A stretch of DNA of 64,000 bases from Phenylobacterium haematophilum (GCF_014196295.1 NZ_JACIDK010000005.1:248001-312000), one strand, 5' to 3'; positions 26,976 through 35,817 are shown, counted from the stretch's first letter. Program-made: numbers and translations. The notes: generated by a model not told the origin, from the letters alone.

Positions 26976-28594
26976 CAGTGGCCCCCGCCGCCGCTGGGCG
27001 GCGGCGCGCTCTTGCCGGGCGTGGCCAGGAAGCCGAGCAGGGCGGCGAAGGCGCAGCCCAGGGCCAGGAAGTAGAAGCCGTCAGCGAAGCCGAGCACGGC
27101 CGCGTCACGGCGCAGGGCCATGCCCAGGAACTTGCGGGCCGCGCCTTCCGGATCGGCCAGGCCCTGGGCCTCCATCATCGAGGTCAGGCCGGCCAGCATC
27201 TCCTGGCCCTGCAGATTGGCCACTGTCATCGCCGCCGACAGCTCCGAGAGGTGCACGGCGGTCTGGTCGCTGAGGATGGTGGTCAGGATGGCCAGGCCGA
27301 TGGCCCCGCCCACGTTGCGGATCAGGTTCACCAGGCCCGAGGCGTCCTTCATCATCGAGACCGGCAGGGTCGAGACCGAAAGCGCCTGGGCCGCGATCAT
27401 CGCGACCATCACTCCGAAGCCGCGGATCGCCTGCAGGGCGGCGAATTCCCAGAAGCCCCACTCGGCGGTGACCTTGACCCCGAGGCCGACCCCGTAGGCG
27501 GCCAGTGCGAAGCCGGCGACCAGCGAGATCCGCGGATCCATCAGCCGCACGACACGGCCGACAATCGGCGCGCTGAGGAACATGGTCAGGCCCGAGACCA
27601 GCATGGTGGTGCCAACTTCGGCCGCCGAGTACTGGCGGATCTGCCCGAGGAACAGGGGCAGGATGAAGGTGCCGCCGAACAGGCTCATCCCCGAGACGGC
27701 GTTCATCAGGAAGCCGAGGGTGAAGTTGCGGTCGGTGAACGGCCGCAGCGAGACGATCGGCTGTTTGTAGGTGAGCTGACGCCAGACGAAGACGACGCCG
27801 GTGATCACCGCGGTCACCGTCAGCCAGAGGATCAGGTCGTCCTCGAACCAGCCCTCGCTCGAACCTTCCTCGAAGACGTACTGCATCGAGAGCAGGAACA
27901 CCGTCATCGTGAACAGGCCGAACCAGTCGATGCCCTTGGCCAGCGACGGGTCGCCCTTGTCGAAGTCGCCGTAGCGGCCGACCAGGAACATCACCAGCAG
28001 GCCGGGCGGGATGTTGACGAAGAACAGCCATCGCCAGTTCAGCGCCTCGGTCAGGTGACCGCCCAGGGTCGGGCCGATGGTCGGCGCCAGGGTGACGATC
28101 AGGCCGACGGTGACGTTGGCCATCACCCGCTTTTCCGGCGGGAACACGGTCATGGCGGTGGCGAACACCGCCGGGATCATCGCCCCGGCCGCCAAGCCCT
28201 GGAGCGCGCGGGTGACGATCATCATCTCGATGCTGGTCGACAGGCCGGTCATGATCGAGGTGACGATGAAGGCGGCGGCGGCGAACACGTAGACCGGCCG
28301 CGTGCCCCACATCTTGGTCAGGTAGGCGGTGAGCGGAATGATCACCACTTCGGCCAGCAGATAGATGGTCTGCACCCAGCTGATCTCGTCGGCGCTGGCC
28401 CCGACCCCGGCCTGGATCTGGCTGAGCGAGGAGGCGACGATCTGGATGTCCAGGGTGGCCATGAACTGGCCGATCACCATCCCGCCGAAGCCGAGGAAGA
28501 TCTTGATCCAGTCGACCTCGCCCGACGCGGTCACGTGACCGCCCGGCGGCGCGGATGCGGCGCCCGGCTTGGGGTCGACGGCGGCGTCGGTCAC
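26975..28594 (-). CDS. emrB: DHA2-family drug:H+ antiporter (EmrB/QacA type)
   Basis: 539 residues with about 14 membrane helices. The Emr-type motif is GFGGMVIGQFMATLDIQIV at about 35-53 with the conserved Asp (motif D1). VTRALQGLAAGAMIPAVFA carries motif C features. It works with the membrane-fusion protein encoded 12 nt upstream to expel hydrophobic compounds across both membranes. The gene symbol is by family. The substrate is unknown. Confidence 0.93.
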   Translation of the reverse strand: MTDAAVDPKPGAASAPPGGHVTASGEVDWIKIFLGFGGMVIGQFMATLDIQIVASSLSQIQAGVGASADEISWVQTIYLLAEVVIIPLTAYLTKMWGTRPVYVFAAAAFIVTSIMTGLSTSIEMMIVTRALQGLAAGAMIPAVFATAMTVFPPEKRVMANVTVGLIVTLAPTIGPTLGGHLTEALNWRWLFFVNIPPGLLVMFLVGRYGDFDKGDPSLAKGIDWFGLFTMTVFLLSMQYVFEEGSSEGWFEDDLILWLTVTAVITGVVFVWRQLTYKQPIVSLRPFTDRNFTLGFLMNAVSGMSLFGGTFILPLFLGQIRQYSAAEVGTTMLVSGLTMFLSAPIVGRVVRLMDPRISLVAGFALAAYGVGLGVKVTAEWGFWEFAALQAIRGFGVMVAMIAAQALSVSTLPVSMMKDASGLVNLIRNVGGAIGLAILTTILSDQTAVHLSELSAAMTVANLQGQEMLAGLTSMMEAQGLADPEGAARKFLGMALRRDAAVLGFADGFYFLALGCAFAALLGFLATPGKSAPPPSGGGGH

Positions 28595-28606
28595 GGCCGC
28601 GGGTCC

Positions 28607-29707
28607 TTAGCGGGCGACGCCGCGCCGGGCGTACTCGGCCGAGGGCGCAGCTTCGGCGAAGCTCGGGCCGGTGTCGGCGGTGACGTCGACCTTGACCGCG
28701 ACCGACAGACCCGGGCGCAGGGCGCCGGCCAGGGGCGAGCTCGGGTCGACGGCGATCTTCACCGGCAGGCGCTGGGCGATCTTGGTGAAGTTGCCGACCG
28801 CGTTCTCGACCGGGATCAGCGCGAATTCCGAGCCGGTGGCCGGAGCGAAGCTGTCGATCTTGCCCTTGATCTCCTGCTTGCCGAAGGCGTCGGCCTTGAT
28901 GGTCACGGGCTGGCCGATCCTCAGACGCGCGACCTGGGTCTCCTTGAAGTTGGCGACCACATAAGCTTGGCCGAGCGGCACGACGGTCATCAGCGACGAA
29001 CCGGGCCGCACGTACTGGCCGGTGCGCACGGCACGGGCGCCGACGACGCCGGAGGCGGGGGCCTTGATCTCGGCGCGGTCGAGGTCGATGCGCGCTTGCT
29101 CGACCGCGGCGCGGGCGGCGTTCGCTTGGGCGACGGTCTGATCGCGAGCCGAGCCGAGGCTTTCGGCGCTGCGGCGCTCGGCCTCAAGCGTGGCCTTGGC
29201 CTGGTCGACGCTGGCGGCCGCCTGGCTGGCGGCGGCGCGGGCCGACTGGGCCCGCTGCGGGGAGACCCAGCCCTGGCCGGCCAGGACGCCGTAGCGGGCC
29301 AGCTCGGCCTGGGCGAGTTGGGACTCGGCGTGGGCCGAGGCGACCCCGGCCGCCTTCTGGGCGATCAGCGCCTGTTCCAGGCGGGCCTTGTCGTCGACCG
29401 CGCGGACGGCGGCGTCCAGCGCCGCGGCGTTGGCCTCGGCCTTGGCCAGCGCCGCCTTCAGCGGGGCGGTGTCGAGACGGACGAGCACTTGCCCGGCCTG
29501 GACGTGCTGGTTGTCGGCGACCAGCACCTCGGCGACGTAGCCGTCGACCTGCGGGGCGACGGTGACCTTGTCGGCCTGGATGAAGGCGTTGTCGGTGGCT
29601 TCGAACTTCTGCTTGTTCATCCACCAGGCGCCGCCGCCGATCACGAGGCCGACGGTAACGACCCCGCCGACGGCCAGGGGCACGAGTTTCTTGGGCAAAA
29701 CCGCCAT
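28607..29707 (-). CDS. emrA: HlyD-family membrane fusion protein (EmrA type)
   Basis: 366 residues from the Met at 29707. The frame is open upstream but has no support there. An N-terminal membrane anchor (about 6-28) precedes the FEATDNAFIQADKVTVAPQV biotinyl-lipoyl hairpin start. A long coiled-coil (about 80-200) and a beta-barrel (AEIKAPASGVVGARAVRTGQ) follow. It is periplasmic and bridges the EmrB partner to an outer-membrane channel. No TolC gene is in the operon. Confidence 0.93.
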   Translation of the reverse strand: MAVLPKKLVPLAVGGVVTVGLVIGGGAWWMNKQKFEATDNAFIQADKVTVAPQVDGYVAEVLVADNQHVQAGQVLVRLDTAPLKAALAKAEANAAALDAAVRAVDDKARLEQALIAQKAAGVASAHAESQLAQAELARYGVLAGQGWVSPQRAQSARAAASQAAASVDQAKATLEAERRSAESLGSARDQTVAQANAARAAVEQARIDLDRAEIKAPASGVVGARAVRTGQYVRPGSSLMTVVPLGQAYVVANFKETQVARLRIGQPVTIKADAFGKQEIKGKIDSFAPATGSEFALIPVENAVGNFTKIAQRLPVKIAVDPSSPLAGALRPGLSVAVKVDVTADTGPSFAEAAPSAEYARRGVAR

Positions 29708-29731
29708 GTGGAGCGCCTGAAAATCGAAAAG

Positions 29732-29747
29732 TGGACGCATTAGTCCA
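29732..29747. promoter_or_regulatory. emr operator site 1
   Basis: TGGACGCATTAGTCCA (TGGAC-n6-GTCCA) lies 25 nt upstream of emrA. It is preceded by AAAAG, as at site 2. Confidence 0.6.
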
Positions 29748-29754
29748 ATCAAGA

Positions 29755-29774
29755 CCGAAGTAGGGCGACTTCGG
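29755..29774. promoter_or_regulatory. Inverted repeat between the two emr operators
   Basis: CCGAAGT and ACTTCGG are perfect 7-bp arms around AGGGCG, placed between the two TGGAC-n6-GTCCA sites. They could be a second factor's site or a promoter element. Confidence 0.45.
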
Positions 29775-29794
29775 ACAGGCCGCAATGGGTAAAG

Positions 29795-29810
29795 TGGACG
29801 AGTGCGTCCA
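29795..29810. promoter_or_regulatory. emr operator site 2
   Basis: TGGACGAGTGCGTCCA has perfect 6-bp arms TGGACG/CGTCCA. It shares AAAGTGGACG...GTCCAA with site 1, 63 nt away. It is the likely TetR binding site. Confidence 0.6.
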
Positions 29811-29853
29811 AGAAACATGCGCGATACGGAAAGCCGCGGGGCGGCGAGGGCGC

Positions 29854-30597
29854 TCAGCCCAGCCGGCGCATGCGATAGGCGTTGATAGCCATGTCGCCGA
29901 CCCGCTGGGTCAGCCGCCAGTTGACCACCGCGCCGACCGGAGCCCCAATGATCGGGATCAGCTGGGCCATCTTGGCCAGGTCGATGTAGTCCCGGTACTC
30001 CTGCTGGAAGCGCCGCCAGTCGAAGTCGTCCAGATGTTGGGGATGGGCGTGGGCGTCCCAGTCCTCCATGGCGCGGAACACCTCGGCGCGGTGCGCGGCC
30101 GATGAGAAGGCCAGCTGGAAGATGTGCAGCAGGTAGAGCCGTTCGGAGAAGTCCTTACCCGAGTGGCCGTAGATCGCCATCAGGTCGAACAGCAGCTTGA
30201 GCTTGATGGTGATCAGCGCGGGGAAGTCGGCCACCGCCAGCCAGAAGCCGCCGGCCCCGGCCACGCCGCCCTCGACCGCCGCAGTGGTGCGGTAGGTCCC
30301 GATGGTGGTGATCGCGCGGGCGTCGCGGACCGCCAGCGGCGCATCGAGCAACGGCGGGGCTGTGACCACGTTGGAGCCGGTCAGGATCGCGCGGGTCATC
30401 TGCTCGATGACCGCGGTGGCGGTCTTGTGCACCTGCTCGGGGATGACGCTGTTGATCTTCTGCTGGACGCCGCGGGTGGTCTTGTCGAGCAGGTTCGGGG
30501 CCTTCAGCATCTGGCCGCGCCAGCGAGTGACCTCCCCGCGTGCCCAGGCCTCGTAGTCGGCTTCCGAAGCGCCGAACGGCGGCTGATCCTTAGCCAC
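29854..30597 (-). CDS. EcsC-family protein
   Basis: 247 residues from the GTG at 30597. A longer open frame reaches 30636 but would overlap the upstream gene more. The family pattern shows in GEVTRWRGQMLKAPNLLDK, KINSVIPEQVHKTATAVIEQMTRAIL, LADFPALITIKLKLLFDLMAIYG (hydrophobic) and IPIIGAPVGAVVNWRL. EcsC-domain proteins are membrane-associated and their biochemical role is not settled. The genomic position next to Emr is probably incidental. Confidence 0.87.
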   Translation of the reverse strand: MAKDQPPFGASEADYEAWARGEVTRWRGQMLKAPNLLDKTTRGVQQKINSVIPEQVHKTATAVIEQMTRAILTGSNVVTAPPLLDAPLAVRDARAITTIGTYRTTAAVEGGVAGAGGFWLAVADFPALITIKLKLLFDLMAIYGHSGKDFSERLYLLHIFQLAFSSAAHRAEVFRAMEDWDAHAHPQHLDDFDWRRFQQEYRDYIDLAKMAQLIPIIGAPVGAVVNWRLTQRVGDMAINAYRMRRLG

Positions 30598-30601
30598 GGC
30601 G

Positions 30602-30847
30602 TCAGGCGTCCGCGAGGTGGGCGCGGGCCGCCGCAATGGCGGCGGCGATCGCCCCGCGCGCCTGCGGGCTGTTGCGCCAGCATGTCGAGCCGACCAGCGC
30701 GGAGGCCGCCGCGCAGACCGCGCCAGCGTCCTGGCGGGCGAGGGCGGCGAGATCCTCGATCCCGACCTGCTCCAGGCGCTGCACCACGGTCGGGCCGACG
30801 CCCTTCACGGCGAGGAGGACGGCGCGTTCGTCGGCGGCGAAGGGCAT
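30602..30847 (-). CDS. Small helix-hairpin-helix protein
   Basis: 81 residues from the Met at 30847. The HhH motif is LAVKGVGPTVVQRLEQVGIEDLAALA (about 12-37). The C-terminal helix has RNSPQARGAIAAAIAAA. This resembles small DNA-binding HhH (Cdd1-like) proteins. The function is unproven. Its stop is 4 nt before the EcsC start, so the two are co-transcribed. Confidence 0.8.
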   Translation of the reverse strand: MPFAADERAVLLAVKGVGPTVVQRLEQVGIEDLAALARQDAGAVCAAASALVGSTCWRNSPQARGAIAAAIAAARAHLADA

Positions 30848-30948
30848 GGCGGCTCCAACTCTCCTTGGGCCTAAAGAGGTCGGCCTTCGCCGCGCCGGCG
30901 TCGAGGTTCGGCCTGGACCTTTGCCTTCATTCGTCGGCATATCCGCCC

Positions 30949-32202
30949 ATGGCTGAGACCTTCGATGCGGACGTGATCATCGCCGGCGCCGGGATGGCGG
31001 GGGCGACCTTGGCGCTGGCGCTGAAGAGCGCGGGACTGGAGCCGCTGCTCATCGATCCGGTGGTGTTCGACGACCAGCTGGCGCCGACTTTCGACGGTCG
31101 CGCCTCGGCCATCGCCTTCGCCTCGTTCCGCCAGTGGCGGACCCTGGGCCTGGCCGCCGAGATCGAGCCCTACGCTCAGCGCATAGAACAGATTTTGGTC
31201 ACCGACGGCTTTTCGCCGGGGGCGGCCGCGCGGGCGCCGACGCCGTTCTATCTGCGCTTCGATTCCGCGGAGATCGCCGACCGTTCGGAAGGCGAGCCGC
31301 TCGGCTACATGATGGAGAACCGCCGCACCCGCGCGGCGCTGGCGGCCGGGGTCGGCCGGGCCGGCATCCGCGTCGAGGCCCCGGCCCGGGTGGCGGGCGT
31401 CGAGCTGGGCGCCGGAGGGGCCAGCGTGACCCTGGAGGACGGCCGGGTTCTGCGCGCGCCGCTGGTCGTCGGCGCCGAGGGCCGCGGCTCGGTGGTGCGC
31501 AAGGCGACCGGCATCGGCGTCACCGGCTGGGACTATCCGCAGACCGGCGTCGTCGCGACGGTGCGGCTGGCCCGCGGCCACGAGGGCGTCGCCCACGAGT
31601 ATTTCCTGCCCGGCGGCCCGTTCGCGATCCTGCCGCTGACGGAAGATCGGGCGAGCCTGGTGTGGACCGAGAGCCGATCCAAGGCCGCAGCGCTGAATGC
31701 CGCCTCGCCGCAGGCGTTCCACGCGCACCTGCAGCGCCGGTTCGGGGAGTTCCTCGGCGCCGCGACGCTGGACGGGCCGGTGTTCACCTATCCGCTGTCG
31801 CTGCAGCTGGCCGAGCGGATGACGGCGCCGCGGGCGGTGCTGCTGGGCGACGCGGCGCACGGCATCCACCCGATCGCCGGCCAGGGGCTGAACCTCGGCC
31901 TCAAGGGCGCGGCGGCGCTGGCCCAGGTGCTGGTCGAGGCGGCGCGGCTGGGCGAGGACATCGGCTCGGAGCTTGTGCTGGAGCGTTACGCCCGTTGGCG
32001 CAGCTTCGACACCGTGATGCTGGCGGCGGCGACCGACGTGTTCACTCGGCTGTTCTCGAACGACAATCCGGTGCTGCGCCTGGCCCGCGGGATAGGCATG
32101 TCGGCGGTGAACCGCATCGGCCCGGCGCGGCGGTTCTTCATGGAAGACGCCGGCGGCGCGACCGGCGACCTGCCGCGTCTGCTGCGCGGCGAGGCGCTGT
32201 AG
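30949..32202 (+). CDS. UbiH/UbiF/COQ6-family FAD monooxygenase
   Basis: 417 residues from the ATG at 30949. The frame is open for 800 nt upstream but lies antisense to two real genes, so it is not used. The FAD site is DVIIAGAGMAGATLALALKS at about 7-26. DG-like VVGAEGRGSVVRK and GDAAHGIHPIAGQGLNLGLKG (about 300-320) complete the family pattern. It probably hydroxylates a ubiquinone precursor at the membrane. The ring position (C5, C6 or C1) cannot be told. Confidence 0.9.
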   Translation: MAETFDADVIIAGAGMAGATLALALKSAGLEPLLIDPVVFDDQLAPTFDGRASAIAFASFRQWRTLGLAAEIEPYAQRIEQILVTDGFSPGAAARAPTPFYLRFDSAEIADRSEGEPLGYMMENRRTRAALAAGVGRAGIRVEAPARVAGVELGAGGASVTLEDGRVLRAPLVVGAEGRGSVVRKATGIGVTGWDYPQTGVVATVRLARGHEGVAHEYFLPGGPFAILPLTEDRASLVWTESRSKAAALNAASPQAFHAHLQRRFGEFLGAATLDGPVFTYPLSLQLAERMTAPRAVLLGDAAHGIHPIAGQGLNLGLKGAAALAQVLVEAARLGEDIGSELVLERYARWRSFDTVMLAAATDVFTRLFSNDNPVLRLARGIGMSAVNRIGPARRFFMEDAGGATGDLPRLLRGEAL

Positions 32203-32253
32203 GTCGCGCCGCCTCTGCAGAAATGGGGCGAGCCCCAGCAAACGCCAAAGCCA

Positions 32254-32301
32254 TCAGGTGTTTGTGGGTCCCGGACAAGCGCTGCGCTTTCCGGGATGAC
32301 A
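32254..32301. repeat. Dispersed inverted repeat, copy 3
   Basis: TCAGGTGTTTGTGGGTCCCGG leads into a hairpin with CCGGGATGACA, followed by ATCCATTTTTA. It shares the ATCAGGTGTT..TGGGTCCCGG start with the copy at 61210. It lies between the convergent UbiH and Trm112 genes. The T-run suggests it can end the UbiH transcript. Confidence 0.7.
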
Positions 32302-32308
32302 TCCATTT

Positions 32309-32512
32309 TTAGTCGATGGTCCGCGCTTCCTCCGGCAGCATGATCGGCACGCCGTCGCGGATCGGATAGGCGAGCTTGGCGCCGTTGCTGATCAGCTCGC
32401 CGGCGGCGCGGTCATAGACCAGCGGCCCGTGTGTGACGGGGCAGACGAGGATTTCCAACAGCCGCGGATCGACGTCGGCGGTGAGGGCGAGCGGGGCGAG
32501 AGCGTCGGACAT
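32309..32512 (-). CDS. Trm112-family protein
   Basis: 67 residues. Key features are [47 protein letters not shown] and the C-terminal acidic tail, typical of short bacterial Trm112 (YcaR-like). Eukaryotic Trm112 activates methyltransferases. A bacterial activator role is probable but the partner is unknown. It is the last gene of the trxA-LON-Trm112 set, 9 nt after the LON gene. Confidence 0.93.
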   Translation of the reverse strand: MSDALAPLALTADVDPRLLEILVCPVTHGPLVYDRAAGELISNGAKLAYPIRDGVPIMLPEEARTID

Positions 32513-32521
32513 GGCGCGCTT

Positions 32522-33187
32522 CTACTGGATCGACTGCGGGCCGTCATCGTCCGCTTCGAGACTGTCGATCTCGAGCAGGGCGGTCAGGGCTTCGCAGCGG
32601 TCGGCGACGGTGGGGGCTTCCAGCAGCGCCTGCTTCTCGGCCGGCTCGAACGGCAGGCCCATGGCCAGCGAGGTCACCAGGCTTTCCAGCGGCGCGGTCT
32701 CGGCGGTCTCCCAATCGATGTCGAGCTCGCGACGGTTCAGATAGCGCTTGAGCGCCCCGGCGAAGCGGCGACGGTCGAAGGCCGGGATCTCGGCCGCGTC
32801 GACGCTGAGGTCCTCCGAGTAGGGATCGAACTCGGCCCGCACCTGACGATAGGGCGTGGCCACCGAGAGCTCTTCCCGGATCTGGAAGCGGCATATCCCC
32901 GTCAGGGTGATCAGGTAGCGGCCGTCCGACGTCTCGGAGAAGCTGGTGATCCGGCCGGCGCATCCCACGCTCGCCAGGTTCGGCCGCGTGCGATCGCCGC
33001 CCGCGCGGGTCTGGACCATGCCGATCATGCGGTCCCCGGCCATGACGTCGTCGATCATGTTCAGGTAGCGCGGCTCGAAGATCTGCAGCGGCAGGTCGCC
33101 GCCCGGCAGCAGCAGCGCCCCGTCCAGCGGGAACACCGGGATCACCTGCGGGAGGTCTGAAGCTCTGCGAAAAGCGGCGGCCGGCAT
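32522..33187 (-). CDS. LON peptidase substrate-binding domain protein
   Basis: 221 residues from the ATG at 33187, which has AGGAAGGG upstream. An ATG at 33205 gives a six-residue longer form overlapping the thioredoxin stop by 4 bp (ATGA). The N-terminal LON domain has VIPVFPLDGALLLPGGDLPLQIFEPRYLNM and SVGCAGRITSF. The rest is helical. There is no protease or AAA+ part, so it is not Lon itself. Its function is unknown. It is coupled to thioredoxin/YbbN in many alphaproteobacteria. Confidence 0.92.
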   Translation of the reverse strand: MPAAAFRRASDLPQVIPVFPLDGALLLPGGDLPLQIFEPRYLNMIDDVMAGDRMIGMVQTRAGGDRTRPNLASVGCAGRITSFSETSDGRYLITLTGICRFQIREELSVATPYRQVRAEFDPYSEDLSVDAAEIPAFDRRRFAGALKRYLNRRELDIDWETAETAPLESLVTSLAMGLPFEPAEKQALLEAPTVADRCEALTALLEIDSLEADDDGPQSIQ

Positions 33188-33201
33188 GATGCGGCCCTTC
33201 C

Positions 33202-34101
33202 TCATGAGAACAGGATGGATGAAAGCCGGCGGCGGCCGGCGCGGGTGATGTCGGAGCCGGAACCGGCGGCCTCGAAGATGGTCAGCAGCTGCTTGCGGGC
33301 GGCCTCGTCGTTCCACTCGCGGTCGGCGGCGATGATCGTAAGCAGATGGTCCGAGGCCTCAGCCCAGGCGCCGCGGGCGGCCAGCGCCTTGGCGATCTCG
33401 TAGCGGGCCTCGTGGTCGTTCGGGTCCTTGGCCAGGCGCTGCTCGAACGCGCCGGTCTCGCTGGGGCCTTCCTCGGCCAGGGCCAGGGCGGCGCGCACGC
33501 TGTCGAGATCGGCGTCCTTGGCGTCGGCCGGGGCCATGGCGGCGATCTCGGCCGCCCGTTCGGGGTCGCCGCCGGTCAGGTAGCAGCGGGCCAGGCCGCC
33601 GATGGCCTTCACGTTATCGGGCTCGGCCTGCAGCACCTGGGCGTAGGCCTGGGCCGCGCCGCCGATGTCGCCGACTTCGAGGCTCTCCTTGGCCATGGCC
33701 AGCAGCTCGTCGGTGGCGTTGGCCGGGGCCTGGCCGGCGATGCGGTCGACGAACTGCTTCACCTGGCTGTCGGGCAGGGCGCCCATGAAACCATCGACCG
33801 GGCGGCCGCCGACGAAGGCGAACACCGCCGGGATCGACTGTACGCGCAGCTGGCCGGCGAACTGCGGGTTGGAGTCGATGTCGATCTTGACCAGCTTGAC
33901 CTTGCCCTTGGCGGCCAGGACGTTCTTCTCGATCGACGGGCCGAGCTGGCGGCACGGACCGCACCAGGTGGCCCAGAAGTCGACGATGACCGGCGTTTCC
34001 TTCGAGGCCTCGATGACGTCGGCCACGAAGCTGGCGTCGGTGCCGTCCTTGATCAGGTCGCCGGCGGCGGCTTGGGGCTGGGTCTCGCCGATCAGGCTCA
34101 T
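33202..34101 (-). CDS. Thioredoxin domain + TPR co-chaperone (YbbN/CnoX type)
   Basis: 299 residues. The thioredoxin fold (about 20-125) has an intact WCGPC active site (Cys47, Cys50), SIPAVFAFVGGRP and the cis-Pro. TPR-like repeats cover about 130-290 (NVKAIGGLARCYLTGGDPERAA and similar). YbbN/CnoX passes oxidised substrates to chaperones. E. coli CnoX has lost reducing activity, whereas here both Cys are kept. It is transcribed with the LON and Trm112 genes. Confidence 0.92.
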   Translation of the reverse strand: MSLIGETQPQAAAGDLIKDGTDASFVADVIEASKETPVIVDFWATWCGPCRQLGPSIEKNVLAAKGKVKLVKIDIDSNPQFAGQLRVQSIPAVFAFVGGRPVDGFMGALPDSQVKQFVDRIAGQAPANATDELLAMAKESLEVGDIGGAAQAYAQVLQAEPDNVKAIGGLARCYLTGGDPERAAEIAAMAPADAKDADLDSVRAALALAEEGPSETGAFEQRLAKDPNDHEARYEIAKALAARGAWAEASDHLLTIIAADREWNDEAARKQLLTIFEAAGSGSDITRAGRRRLSSILFS

Positions 34102-34143
34102 GACAGGTCTTCCAAACGGGGTTGTCGGAACGTAACGCGTCCG

Positions 34144-34168
34144 GGCGCTAAAATGGTCCCTTAGCGCC
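34144..34168. terminator. 8-bp hairpin between ProXp-like gene and trxA
   Basis: GGCGCTAA and TTAGCGCC form perfect 8-bp arms around AATGGTCCC. It is placed just past the stop of the deacylase gene (34186, minus strand) and 43 nt before the thioredoxin start. It could be a terminator or a regulatory stem. Confidence 0.4.
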
Positions 34169-34185
34169 GCCGCTTCAACGGGGCT

Positions 34186-34698
34186 TTAGGCGTCTTCGAC
34201 CACGGCCATGGCCGCGAAGTCGACGATCAGGGGGGTGATCCCCAGCGCCTGCAGGAACTTGGCGAAGCCCGCCTGCGAGACGCCGGTGGTCGCGGTGTTG
34301 GTCATCGGGTGGAAATTCACGCGCTCGGCCTCGGCAAGCCGGCGGTCGAGCACGAAGGTCGCGCGATGCTCCACGTCGTTGATCAGGGCGAAGGCGGTGA
34401 CCGAGCCCGGCGTCACGCCCAGCACTTCCTCCATGAGCTCCGCCGAGCCGAACGACAGCCGCGCCGAGCCGATCACCGTGTGCAGGCGCTTGAGGTCGAT
34501 CTGGGTGTCGTCCTGGGCCGAGATCAGCCACAGCCGGCCCTTGGCGTCCTTGAGGAACAGGTTCTTCGTATGGGCGCCGGGAATGTCGTCCTTGATGCCT
34601 TCGCCCTCGCCGACCCGAAAGACGGCCGCATGGTCGGTGGTGTGGTGCTCGACGCCGTTCGCGTCGAAGAAGGCGATGAGGTCAGGCCGGGTCTTCAT
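34186..34698 (-). CDS. Prolyl-tRNA editing protein (YbaK/ProXp type)
   Basis: 170 residues, the full single YbaK/PrdX-type domain. The Lys and surrounding residues sit in [41 protein letters not shown] and [18 protein letters not shown] follow. Such proteins deacylate mischarged tRNA-Pro (Ala-tRNA-Pro). Which misacylated tRNA is the substrate is by family only. Confidence 0.92.
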   Translation of the reverse strand: MKTRPDLIAFFDANGVEHHTTDHAAVFRVGEGEGIKDDIPGAHTKNLFLKDAKGRLWLISAQDDTQIDLKRLHTVIGSARLSFGSAELMEEVLGVTPGSVTAFALINDVEHRATFVLDRRLAEAERVNFHPMTNTATTGVSQAGFAKFLQALGITPLIVDFAAMAVVEDA

Positions 34699-34790
34699 GG
34701 CGTCTGCTTAGCGCAAGCGCGTTGGTGGCCGCTAGCGGCGCGCCGCCGGCGGGTCTAGAGCAATCGCCAGAACACAAGCTGGAGGAGCCC

Positions 34791-35531
34791 ATGGAGCTCG
34801 AGTGCTATCCCACCGCCGAGCGGCCGCCGGAAATCGTGCCGGGACGGCCCCAGCGCGCCTGGATGGACCGTTTCGCCGAGCGCCACCCCTATCGCTGCCT
34901 GCCGCTGACCATGGCCAACACCACCGGCTGGGAGATCCTCTGCCCGATGGCCTTCACCGCCGAGTGGAACGGCGGGGTCATGCAGGACGACATCAAGATG
35001 GTCCCGGACCGGCCGCACCCGGATTTCCACAACTTCGTGAAAAGCCACTTCAGCCACGGGGTGATGACCTTCCACCCGGGCTATCTGTTCCGCACGCCGC
35101 CGGGCTGGTCGATGATCGCCCAGGGCCCGCCCAACCACGTCAAGGACGGCATCCAGCCCCTGGCCGGCCTGGTCGAGACCGAATGGCTCCCCTTCCCGTT
35201 CACGATGAACTGGATCTTCACGCGACCGGGCCGCGTACGTTTCGAGAAGGGCGAGCCCTTCTGCTTCATCACCTTGACCAAGGACCGCGAACTGGCCGAG
35301 TTCCAGCCGGTGATCCGCGGCATGGACCGCAACCCCGAACTGCGCGGCCAGTACGACACCTGGGAGAAGCACCGGAGCGAGTTCAACAAGCGAATCTTCC
35401 GCGCCGACCCGGACGCGACCAAGGAGGCCTGGCAGCGCTACTACTTCCGCGGCGAGTTCCCCGAGGAGACGGGCGAAGCCCCCAAGGACCACGTCAACAA
35501 GCGCCGTTTGAAGGCTCCGAAATTCGGCTGA
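34791..35531 (+). CDS. DUF6065 family protein
   Basis: 246 residues from the ATG at 34791, with a strong GGAGGAG ribosome site. Predicted cytosolic. Recognisable blocks are FAERHPYRCLPLTMANTTGW, SHFSHGVMTFHPGYLFRTPP and GLVETEWLPFPFTMNWIFT, with a conserved GEPFCFITL. I associate this with DUF6065, which has no known activity. It stands upstream of tRNA-Gly with no operon partners. Confidence 0.85.
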   Translation: MELECYPTAERPPEIVPGRPQRAWMDRFAERHPYRCLPLTMANTTGWEILCPMAFTAEWNGGVMQDDIKMVPDRPHPDFHNFVKSHFSHGVMTFHPGYLFRTPPGWSMIAQGPPNHVKDGIQPLAGLVETEWLPFPFTMNWIFTRPGRVRFEKGEPFCFITLTKDRELAEFQPVIRGMDRNPELRGQYDTWEKHRSEFNKRIFRADPDATKEAWQRYYFRGEFPEETGEAPKDHVNKRRLKAPKFG

Positions 35532-35629
35532 GAAAAAAGATGGTCCTTGGTGTTGCCAACGTGCGGGCGCTCTGCCATAAGCCCGCTCTCGATTTTCGGG
35601 CGGCACGGAACACCAAGTCGCTTCGGAGT

Positions 35630-35704
35630 GCGGGCGTAGCTCAGTGGTAGAGCACAACCTTGCCAAGGTTGGGGTCGAGAGTTCGAATCTCTTCGCCCGC
35701 TCCA
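35630..35704 (+). tRNA. tRNA-Gly (anticodon GCC)
   Basis: Acceptor stem GCGGGCG/CGCCCGC (35630-35636 and 35694-35700), D arm GCTCAGTGGTAGAGC, anticodon stem CAACC/GGTTG with loop TTGCCAA (anticodon GCC at 35662-35664) and T arm with GTTCGAATC. A discriminator T and encoded CCA end it. Confidence 0.97.
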
Positions 35705-35724
35705 ATCGAAAATCGGACCAAGCA

Positions 35725-35749
35725 GGGGTCGCCTTCGGGCGGCCCCTTT
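35725..35749 (+). terminator. tRNA-Gly terminator
   Basis: GGGGTCGCC (35725-35733) and GGCGGCCCC (35738-35746) form a 9-bp stem (one G-U) with a TTCG loop, followed by TTTG. Confidence 0.75.
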
Positions 35750-35779
35750 GCGTTTCGGACCGGTCGTTCGCGGGCCGAG

Positions 35780-35809
35780 TTGCGCATATGATCGCGCGTG
35801 GTCTATAGG
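35780..35809 (+). promoter_or_regulatory. Candidate promoter for the Thr/Ile leader transcript
   Basis: TTGCGC (35780-35785) and TATAGG (35804-35809) are 18 nt apart. The next seven to nine bases reach the leader ATG at 35818, so transcription could begin at or close to the A of the start codon (a leaderless leader-peptide mRNA). Both boxes are imperfect. Confidence 0.4.
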
Positions 35810-35817
35810 TCCCGGCG

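Noticed and set aside
26978..29743. 921-codon plus-strand frame opposite emrAB
   Set aside because: Shadow of the MFS/HlyD genes. It is His/Asp/Gln-rich and has no fold.
30124..30948. Upstream extension of the UbiH-type hydroxylase frame
   Set aside because: It lies antisense to the EcsC and HhH genes; the FAD motif begins soon after the ATG at 30949.
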